Positions 55,945-64,000 of a stretch of DNA of 64,000 nucleotides are shown piece by piece. The position numbers and the translations under genes are program-made. A model generated the notes under the pieces. The model ran no database searches. It saw only the letters and a program-made list of their open reading frames with translations, and was not told where the DNA came from. The stretch is from Osedax fenrisi (lineage: Eukaryota; Annelida; Polychaeta; Sabellida; Siboglinidae): contig OZ025243.1 of the NCBI GenBank assembly GCA_964019155.1, positions 26,540,944-26,604,943 on the forward strand, in the 5' to 3' direction. Within the stretch, counting starts at the first letter, position 1; each line of letters begins with the position of its first letter.

Positions 55945-56215
55945 TGGAGCCGTACCCTAATTAGGGTACAATTTGAATAAATACGATTAGTACCCTACAA
56001 ATAATCAAACTGTACCCTAATTAAATGATACCGTGTACCCTAATGCAATTGTCTGATATGTACTATAATTGAATTGCATGATATGTAGTACATATTATGT
56101 ACATATAATAATCACGTAGCCTAATATTAAACATATATGTACCCTAATAAATATATAGAGTGTACCCTAGTGCATTTAACAGTCATGCACCCTAATATTT
56201 AACATATATGTACAC

Positions 56216-56253
<38 letters not shown>

Positions 56254-56345
56254 ACCCTAGTGAGTTTAAAAGTAGTGTACCCTATTTAGGGTACATGGTA
56301 AATTGTTGTGATATTTTAATGATCTGTACCCTATAGGGTAATGTA
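55945..56345 (+). repeat. Irregular GTACCCTA-motif array
   Basis: GTACCCTAAT or close variants occur roughly ten times at uneven spacing; the left flank of the hAT-like element carries ATTAGGGTAC as well (44084 region), so the element appears to have inserted inside this array. Confidence 0.7.
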
Positions 56346-56417
56346 TATATATACATTGACTTCGATGTACACTAATGTTTAACAGTGTATATATACTTAA
56401 ATACTACACACACACAC

Positions 56418-56478
<61 letters not shown>

Positions 56479-56622
56479 ATACATATTTATAATAAACGCC
56501 AATACAAATATATATTCGCTATTTTTGTCAGTGAAATATTAAATATAACCAACTTTAAGTCAACATAACTAAAAACGTTTATAACAAAACCTTAACTTAT
56601 AATATATTATAAGTTATATATA

Positions 56623-56658
<36 letters not shown>

Positions 56659-56889
56659 TATACATATATATTATAATCAAATAGTTATTATAGAGTTATA
56701 CATTATGAAATGTTTAAATATGTCTATTATTTGTATATTAAATATATATTATTACATAATGATATCGTATTAGTATTGGTATTATATCTATAAATATAAA
56801 GTACGGGTATAATGTTCGTTCTCTATAGAACGAATAAGAAGACAATGTATACATCGTATAAGTAACGCACCTAGGTGTGTAGCTACACC

Positions 56890-57400
56890 ATCTATATAGT
56901 GAGAAAGTGGATAAGCAATTGAATGTAGTGTATGGCACTATCCGCTACGAGCGCTGCAGTCGAAACCCACTATCTGGCCCACTACTTTTTATTTATAATA
57001 ATATGTATTTATCATATATATATTGATAATCACTACCAATTTTAATTTACTATCGATACTAAAAATAAAATTATATTTTAAAAATACATAATATCAACAT
57101 TCCTCGTGATTTTGTGTATTTAAATTGAAGTTATAATACTATTTTAGTGATTGATTGATATTTTATAGATATTATTATTGATATTTATCATTTAAATCCA
57201 TTGATGTAGATAGAAGTCACTTTAATCTATTTAGACGAAAAGCCTACTGTTTTAATATTTGACATATATAATATGACTAATATCCAATCAAAATCACTGA
57301 TACCATTTTGTTAATTTATCGATAAAAGTGTCATTCGCTTGTCTATCTTTTACATGCATTGCGTGCGTCAATTGCTTATCCACTTTCTTTATATCGATGA
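56890..57400 (-). mobile_element. MITE (AAAGAAAGTGGAT family), copy 2, inverted
   Basis: The reverse complement matches 9481-10025 along most of its length; the ends again carry ATATAAAGAAAGTGGATAAG and TATAGATGG-type inverted termini. A 28-bp stretch at GCAGCGCTCGTAGCGGATAG differs from copy 1. Confidence 0.75.
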
Positions 57401-57439
57401 GCTACACATGCATATCTAAAAACGGCGCGACTCACTTAC

Positions 57440-57480
57440 AGAATGTCGGCAACGATGAAGATGAGAACCAGTGCCGCCAT
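57440..57480 (-). CDS. Candidate first coding exon (signal-peptide-like)
   Basis: On the minus strand an ATG opens MAALVLIFIVADI and then meets a full-consensus donor GTAAGTGAG (57439-57431). The sequence upstream (57481-57590) is GC-rich, as expected of a 5' UTR/promoter. The peptide looks like a signal sequence or membrane helix. The next exon would lie further left, beyond the MITE at 56890-57400; I could not identify it. The plus strand offers a weaker alternative reading. Confidence 0.35.
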
Positions 57481-57589
57481 TGATATCGTAGACCCCGCTT
57501 GATCTCGCGAAAGAAACGTTCATATCTACGTGGAGTCGATCGCTCCAGCCCAGCATCAGACATCTCTGTAACTATAGTCAGATATCACG

Positions 57590-57901
57590 TGTCTATATAT
57601 AGACACGCCCTCATCTGATGATTCATATATGAATGTATACTTTTCCTCTTATGATGATGCGTCATCCTCGACGATATGTTCATCCTTCTTATGCTACAGC
57701 AGATGGAGATCAGGTGGCGTCTAGTTATAGAGAGGTATGTTCTATTAATAGATATTTAGAACTAATTAGTACCTAATAATAATACTAAATAATAACTAAT
57801 AATAGGTTAATATTTAATATTTTAAATATAGTCTATATAAAGTATTATAATAACTATAGTTATTTTATTTTAATGTATTTTAAATAATATGTTTATTATT
57901 A

Positions 57902-57939
<38 letters not shown>

Positions 57940-58024
57940 TATAAAATTGGTTTATTTTGGTATATATTGTACTGAAATATTTGAGAATATATATTTTATT
58001 ATAAATGTATATATATGTATAATT

Positions 58025-58057
<33 letters not shown>

Positions 58058-58065
58058 GTATACTA

Positions 58066-58127
<62 letters not shown>

Positions 58128-58940
58128 AAGATCAGCAGATCAGCGATAATACCAGACTACTATTAACTATTCTTAATTATGTCTGATATTTCAATGTGTT
58201 AGATTGAGTGTGATTATAAGAAAATGACTTCATATATGTTTAATCCTAATATATATATATATACAATGTATATTTAATATTTGTATATTTTAATATAATA
58301 TTATACATACGTACACATATATTTCTAAATATAAAAAAATAACAATATTATCAATAATTATATATAATGTATAATCGTATATGCTAATGTGTTTAATGTG
58401 GTATAATATTCGCTTATTTTATAACTGCAGAGAAGAGAGTAAACAATTAATTTTAAATATAATAGATTGTATAGTTACGCTTGGTAACAATTAACCAATC
58501 AGATACATTGTTTTGTTTTAGATTATTGTTTATTATCATTGTTTTATCGATCAAATTTAAATTATATTTTATTTCGAAAGAGTATGATTTAAACTATAGT
58601 ACTACATACTTTGTAGGTAGTATATATATTTATATATATATTTATATATATATATAAATATATATTCTGCCTATAAATAAATATCAACGATTTTCTGAAT
58701 GAATGCTTCGCAAAATCTTTGTAAATAGTATGTATAGTAACATACTATTATATTAAATATAATCGTTAGTACACGATATATGTTTGACCCATTTATATAT
58801 TGGCTATGTATATATTGGCTAACTTCAACCCATTTCCATCCAACATTTTATTTAAATTTAACACATTACTCGCTATAGTGATTTTATAAAATAAAAGATT
58901 TAAAAAAGGCAGATTTTCCCGTTTTTATAACACGCGATAC
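57590..58940. other. No gene; AT-rich with (AGT)n
   Basis: The AGT trinucleotide tract (58026-58128) and AT-rich DNA. TGATGATGCGTCATCC at 57651-57666 is a bZIP-like palindrome upstream of the candidate exon at 57440. Confidence 0.45.
58026..58128 (+). repeat. (AGT)n microsatellite
   Basis: Two (AGT)n runs separated by TATACTAT; the poly-serine/valine frame through it is an artefact. A shorter AGT run is at 11968-11990. Confidence 0.95.
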
Positions 58941-58949
58941 ATGATCATA

Positions 58950-59870
58950 ATTAAGAGCGTCGCTCGCGCTATCCGAGAACAATCATTAATACCGCTATGT
59001 ATGACCGGCGGACATTGTCCGCTAGGGTGTGACGTCCGCTTGCAATGCACGATATCGAGTAGGATATGTTAACGCACGCGCAAGAAGATGATCGGTCGAG
59101 TTTAAGAGGGAGGCATTTTCGATGAGGTCGAGATATTTAACTTTATTTAATGGGGACACATGGGGTATTATCGATGTAAAGTATTGCGAAAGTAGGGACT
59201 TAGTGACTAGGGGCGCTGCAACAAGTTGGACTGGGGGGGGGTCAATGAGGTCTAAGGAGGTCAAATTATGTAACTTTATTTACTGGGGACCAATGGGGTA
59301 TTATCAATGTAAAGTTTATAGTCACTACTAGGGGCGCTGGAACGATGGTGTGTATGTAGGTGATACCAACCAATCAAAGTAAAAGTGGGTAAAAGTGGGG
59401 GGCGACCATACATAAGAGGTCCCCCTAGATTTTAAATTGGGGGGACATATACCCCGTCCACCTGTTGCAGTGTAAGTGGTAACGCGATAGCTGGTCATGT
59501 ATTGAACGTAAGTACATTCGTGGTGCAGCCGGCGTGTTGGAATGTAACCATCATCGTCATCAGCATACCTAGTGAACTGTACGACGTATTGTGTACTGTA
59601 CAGTGTACGTTAGGGAAGGTGTCGGCGAGCTTGTACAGGTTAAGTACAAGTAAAACGGGGAAAAGTATCGCCGATGGCACATCGATAGTGGAACTGTGAC
59701 TATGCGTTGCTACGCGGTACTACCAGTTGCTATTCGTTGCTACGCGTTGCTATGCGTTGCTATGCGTAGTTCAAGGTAACGTTGACGGAGAACCCCGGCG
59801 GGCAAGGCTCCATCGGTTATGAACGTTACCCGGAGAGCTATTGAGTAGTAGTTAAAGCATAGAACACCGA
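58950..59870. other. GC-richer island with a diverged tandem duplication
   Basis: The island stands out from the flanks. 59122-59222 and 59250-59344 are two diverged copies (AACTTTATTTAATGGGGACA / AACTTTATTTACTGGGGACC ... ACTAGGGGCGCTG). GTTGCTATGC-type decamers repeat at 59705-59765. Donor-like GAACGTAAGTAC lies near 59505. Short open frames exist on both strands but none is convincing; it could be promoter, UTR or an unknown repeat. Confidence 0.4.
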
Positions 59871-60067
59871 CATAAGCAAGTAATTAATAACATGACTTGG
59901 TATACCATATAGGTGGTATACCCTATAGGGTATATATAGTGGATAAACTCTAGCGAGTTACAACACTAATTACATTTCGTAGATACATATACCTACCTAC
60001 ATTCGAGGGCCTAGCCTATAACTATAGTGGAAATAAAGAACATTCGCACCATCGATGTATTAGTATA

Positions 60068-60142
60068 TTACACGCTTAGACGACGACCACGTATAGGTTC
60101 ACCTCTTCCTATAGATCCTATGTTGTGAAGTAATCTAGTGCA
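60068..60142 (-). CDS. Candidate minus-strand terminal exon
   Basis: After an acceptor-like CCACTTAG the minus strand reads 24 codons including IGRGEPIRGRRLSV and a TAA. Basic, low-AT codons in AT-rich DNA. There is no partner exon; low confidence. Confidence 0.2.
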   Translation of the reverse strand, partial: CTRLLHNIGSIGRGEPIRGRRLSV

Positions 60143-60185
60143 CTAAGTGGATATCGACTGAAACTATCAAACTATTATTATACAC

Positions 60186-60220
<35 letters not shown>

Positions 60221-60319
60221 GCGTTTTAATGGTAATACGGTAATGTTAGTGAGAATAGTAGTATTGAAGAGCAGTAGTCAATGCGTTTATATATATATAT
60301 AAATAATATATATTTATAA

Positions 60320-60637
60320 CTGCCTGTGTGGATCAGTGGCTAAGGCGTCAGACACACAAGCAGTAGGACACGCCTTAGCCACTGAGCCACTGAACCCGGG
60401 TTCAAGCCTCGTCCGGACCATTAATTAATTTTATAAAATGGGTCTTAACATATTATTTAGAAGTGATCTTATATAATTGTGTATAAATAAATGATCTGCT
60501 CTCGTTAAAACCATGGATACCTTAACATGAGAACGGCTTCGAATGGAAATTAGAGCCATATATGGTTATAAGTGAAAAATTCATCTAAGTTCCTGGATGG
60601 GATGAAAGGACTCCACCAAATAAAAAAAAATAACAAT
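60320..60637 (+). mobile_element. tRNA-derived SINE, copy 3, with internal inverted duplication
   Basis: The body and tail match copy 1. In the tRNA-like head, after GGACAC, an extra CGCCTTAGCCACTGAGCCAC appears before GGGTTCAAGCC; it is the exact complement of the ancestral GTGGCTCAGTGGCTAAGGCG at the start of the head. The copy at the start of this same element has GTGGATCAG, so it changed afterwards or the duplicate came from another copy. Confidence 0.9.
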
Positions 60638-60786
60638 ATATATAGAAAATAACGAAAGTTACTAACCCTCTATATAACAAGTGTTCATCATAATGAAATA
60701 GTTATCTGGATTACCGCTCTTCAATACTAACTCTTATCCCTAACACTACAGTGATACCATTACCTCGTATCATTCGCCATAAATGT

Positions 60787-61437
60787 AAGGCCCGTGCGAC
60801 TCAGTTGGCTAAAGCCGTGTACACACCGCTAGCATCAAGCACAGCATCAAGTGCAGTAACAACCGGTGCTTGATGCTCGCTATGTGAACAGCTATTTGCG
60901 CGGTACCAAGCGCAGTAACAAGTCGCCGAGCTCTGGTAACAAGTCACCGTCAAATTCTACACGTTCCATTTTGATAAATATACCCTGTAACAAGTCGCCG
61001 GCCTCTTGTAACAAGTCGCCACACATGCGGTACTTGATGCTCGCTATCTGGACACACATAATAATGTATACCTAGCATCAAGTGCAGTAACAAGCACAGT
61101 AACAAATCGCCGTGCTTGATGCTAGCGGTGTGTACACAGCTTAAGGCCTTATAGCCTTATAAGGCTTACTACAGACAATCAGTGGGACGCGGAGTCGAGC
61201 CCCGTTCGCCGGACCAAACAGTTGGTCTTAAAATAAGTAATTATATAAATGCGTATACATTAATGATCGGCTATAGCATGAACGATATTTCGGATGAACG
61301 ATATATCGTTAACACCATTGATGGTTAAACATCGGAGATGTTTCGAAAGGATATCGAAGAGCCATATGGTCATACGTGAACATTTCATATAAGTTACTGA
61401 ATGTAAGGACTACCCTAAAATAATAATAACAATACAA
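60787..61437 (+). mobile_element. Divergent SINE, copy 4, carrying a MITE
   Basis: The head GCCCGTGCGACTCAGTTGGC (A-box) is separated from GAGTCGAGCCCCG (B-box region) and GCCGGACCA by an insertion at 60817-61137. The tail matches the family with more changes (ATATGGTCATACGTGAACAT, ATAAGTTACTGAATG, AATAACAATAC). It is older than copies 1-3. Confidence 0.75.
60817..61137. mobile_element. 321-bp MITE with 26-bp perfect terminal inverted repeats
   Basis: GTGTACACACCGCTAGCATC (60817) is exactly matched inverted up to 61137 over 26 bp. Inside, AACAAGTCGCCG or close variants occur about five times and AGTGCAGTAACAA three times. No coding capacity; the target duplication is not clear. Confidence 0.8.
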
Positions 61438-61725
61438 TTATATATATATATATATCATATAAAGTGATGGATATGATTGCCAACACGACAAGGATTGGAT
61501 AATATGTGGAGGAAATGGAACGGTCAAATTATTATTTTTAATTGAGATTATTTTCGTTGATTTTTAATACTATTTATTTAAATTTTATTGATATATTAAA
61601 CATATTTAAATATTAACTAAACAAAATTAAAACTTTAGTACATTTATTACGATTTAACGATTGATTTAATTCACGTAAATATTATTATATATAAATAAGC
61701 ACTGCCTAACGCCTAACGCCTAATA

Positions 61726-61809
61726 ATGGAGCCGTTGTCTATTGGAGCTATGATAATGATGGTCCTCGGTGTGGTAACATCTTTGATATATTTCGGAAAA
61801 GCTGAATAG
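61726..61809 (+). CDS. Candidate 27-residue single-pass microprotein
   Basis: The ATG opens MEPLSIGAMIMMVLGVV, continues hydrophobic to SLIYFGKAE, then TAG. A short acidic N-terminus, one 18-20-residue membrane helix and a KAE tail fit a small transmembrane peptide. The island is GC-richer than its flanks and preceded by a CCTAACG triplet repeat. No family recognised; SERCA-regulating peptides and small respiratory-chain subunits are of this size, but I see no diagnostic residues. Confidence 0.35.
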   Translation: MEPLSIGAMIMMVLGVVTSLIYFGKAE

Positions 61810-61918
61810 TTAATATTGAAGACACACTATTTTTATATACACTTATATATACATATAATTATACGCACATACACACACACATATATATAATAATAATTAT
61901 ATATATATAATACTGCAT

Positions 61919-61965
<47 letters not shown>

Positions 61966-62640
61966 GCACATTTTTAATTAATTAACTTTAAATATTCACC
62001 CTATTTTGATACATACGTATATATCATGTTCATGATGTTCATACTCTAACTGTCTTACAATATAATTCACATATTTGTCCTATTCCATGTCATTCTTAGT
62101 TTTATATAGACGCCATAACATGATTATTTCGATTCTAAATGCATCTGAATTAACGTTATGACCGTAAAGCATTAGTTCAATACGATATCACCCGATTAGT
62201 ATCGTTGATTTTAATTATCATTTTTTTCCATTTCTACCCTCCCTACTCGAATATGTACCTATACACACATATATAACTGTTTCCGTCCTAAACTTATACC
62301 AGTAGTAACACTGTTTATGTTATTCTCTTGCCTTCTCTATGTATATGAAATATCTTACGTCATATAGAGCTGATCGCCTTACACATATATATATATATAT
62401 ATATACCATAGATACTTGTATTTCTCCTACCACCAGGTTTCCCTTTGTTGTCATCGTACCTCGTATTGTCGTTATTTACTATGTATATCGATGTTTAAAT
62501 AGATTTATATAAAATAAGTATCATCGATTATCGTTCGGTATATATAAACGTATACATATAAATATCGTATACGATTATCATTTATTATCACTTATATGCT
62601 GGCAATATACGAATATACATGGTCCTTTAACTAAAATAAT
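61810..62640. other. No gene; possible 3' UTR or intron
   Basis: Moderate-complexity AT-rich sequence with (TA)n at 61923-61962 and 62383-62404. It could be the UTR of the smORF or an intron before the exon at 62652. I see nothing more definite. Confidence 0.35.
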
Positions 62641-62651
62641 GTAATTTACAG

Positions 62652-62733
62652 CGATAAAATTAGTTACAAGCCTGAAAAAGGTTACGATGGATTCAACGAA
62701 TTTATGGCCGAATCAAGTTTGTGTTCATCATAA
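62652..62733 (+). CDS. Candidate 3'-terminal exon of a host gene
   Basis: The acceptor GTAATTTACAG precedes an open stretch reading DKISYKPEKGYDGFNEFM then AESSLCSS and TAA. The mixed, K/E/D/G-containing composition is unlike chance frames here. It needs two bases from an upstream exon to complete its first codon. The smORF at 61726 lies on the same strand but has no donor in a fitting phase, so linkage is unproven. Confidence 0.4.
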
Positions 62734-63518
62734 ATATTATATAGTTATATATTATATTACGATAATATTATAATATGCACATATATATGTGTAAATATTA
62801 TTCTGTAATTATGTAATATTTATATACATTGACTGTCAATGATTGACATTCTATAGAAATGTGCACTTCTGTAACCTATCAATAGTTCACCACGGGGTGT
62901 TACCCTTTATTTGCGAAGGGGTATACCCCTTCATGCTATAGCATGAATAATTATTGAATTATTAACAACGCTGATTAGTAATTCATTTTTATATTTAGTC
63001 TTATCTGAAATACAATTGGTTGTAAAAATAGGTGTAACATAGTGTAAGTAGGCCTACACCATTTATATTTTATAGTTGTAATACGTTATAATACTATTAA
63101 TTTGTAATCACTGTAAACATTAAATAAATAAATTAATAATACATATTTATTTAAATTTTATATTAATTATTATAATATTTCACTTTTTCTTTATTTTAAT
63201 ATATTTATTAAAATAGCACTAATACAAATTAATTATAAATTATTATTTTAATTCTATATTTAATTTAATATTAAGTTTTTAATAAATAAGTATTTTTTTA
63301 AAATTCATATTTTATTGAATAATCATTATAGTCTTTTATAAAATCATAATTATTGTATTCAAGTTTCACCTTCAACAACAATTATAATCATAATTATATT
63401 GATAATTAAGTAAATAACAACATTGATGTAGGTATATATGCTATATATAGCATATATGCACTATTTGTTATGTTGGCCAACACCCGGGTGTATAGTATAC
63501 ACTTTATACTATACTATA
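62734..63518. other. No gene; AT-rich
   Basis: AT-rich DNA with small palindromes near 63435-63460 (ATATGCTATATATAGCATAT) and 63493-63520. Nothing coding. Confidence 0.5.
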
Positions 63519-63627
63519 CAGGGGCGGATACAGACATTTTTCAAGGGGGGGGGGGCTGACATTCAAATAAAACTATATTTTTTAAATAAGACATATTTAC
63601 TATGCTAATATTCAATTGAATAATATT

Positions 63628-63672
<45 letters not shown>

Positions 63673-64000
63673 TACTATATGAAATTAAATAGAATAATAT
63701 TTTATATTTTATTTAATAATCACTATTAATCCAATATATTAATGAATTGCATTCTTCTTGGATTACGTAATGCAAATTTGGAAATAATATAATCACAATC
63801 GATCTCTATGTCTTTATGTATTATACATATATACTATATATATATATAATAAAGAAAGTCTATTTAGTCGATCTTCACTCATAGTTGAAGGTAAATGTGT
63901 CTTTATTATTCTTAATCGGTTAAATTAACGTTCACATTCACACAAGGTAACTGGGGTAGTAGCCACCAATAAAAGCATTTTAAGATATTAGGAAAAAGTT
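63519..64000 (-). mobile_element. hAT transposon, 3' end, cut by the window edge
   Basis: CAGGGGCGGATACAGAC at 63519 is a terminus of the type seen in many animal hAT elements, followed by a G-run. The transposase C-terminus reads towards it on the minus strand. The other end lies beyond 64000, so the target duplication cannot be checked. Confidence 0.75.
63726..64000 (-). pseudogene. hAT transposase C-terminal dimerisation domain
   Basis: Reading leftwards from the edge: ATTPVTLCECER, then a stop where Ser is expected, FNRLRIIKTHLPSTMSEDRL, NRLSL, a TA-rich insertion, and HKDIEIDCDYIISKF ending at TAA (63726). The C-E-R-S-F-S-x-L-R-x-I-K-T-x-L-R-S-T-M block is the hATC dimerisation signature. 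At least one nonsense change and a TA expansion break it. Confidence 0.85.

Overview
This window is eukaryotic, very AT-rich nuclear DNA. It is packed with (TA)n tracts and with nested, mostly decayed mobile elements. I see no operons, bacterial genes, rRNA genes or functional tRNA genes. Non-LTR retrotransposons with APE-type endonuclease, a Ty3/gypsy element, hAT, Tc1/mariner- and pogo-like elements, a Helitron remnant and a tRNA-derived SINE together point to an invertebrate metazoan. I cannot place the phylum from sequence alone.

Layout. 0-3.3 kb: a CR1/L2-like LINE interrupted by a SINE, a second LINE 3' end, and a broken TA-flanked MITE. 4.6-5.6 kb: an alternating minisatellite and a Helitron remnant. 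6.4-6.9 kb: a reverse LINE fragment. 7.5-8.8 kb: the best host-like gene, a single-exon membrane-anchored protein with four 72-residue repeats (minus strand). 9.1-16.2 kb: inverted-repeat elements, MITEs and low-complexity DNA. 16.2-25.5 kb: a three-layer nest, a LINE split by an almost pristine Ty3/gypsy element (17060-22045; two 561-bp LTRs that look identical; GTGAC duplications) and by a 905-bp fold-back MITE. 30.4-34.0 kb: two MITE copies in opposite orientation. 35-38 kb: small GC-richer islands that look like exons or microprotein ORFs. 38.3-39.9 kb: a SINE carrying a 250-bp insertion, and a pogo-like MITE. 44121-55929: an 11.8-kb element with hAT-like ends and a perfect 8-bp duplication, holding a nearly intact LINE, several satellites, a 2.4-kb array of 30-bp units and a small zinc-finger ORF. 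57-63 kb: candidate host exons, two SINEs (one with a template-switch inversion, one carrying a MITE) and a smORF. 63.5-64.0 kb: the 3' end of a hAT transposon cut by the window edge.

The most interesting points are these. (1) Gag-protease and pol of the gypsy element share one frame, separated by a single UGA in the context UGA-CUA-G, a known readthrough signal. (2) The 11.8-kb hAT-like composite and its indel-free 30-bp array. (3) The repeat protein with two ITAM-half-like tyrosine motifs. (4) A 12-bp palindrome, ACCCTATAGGGT, that recurs five times. (5) Several exon-like or microprotein islands. How genes work together can be stated only for the gypsy element (gag, protease, RT, RNase H, integrase between LTRs) and, by inference, for the SINE, whose tail resembles the tail of the split LINE.
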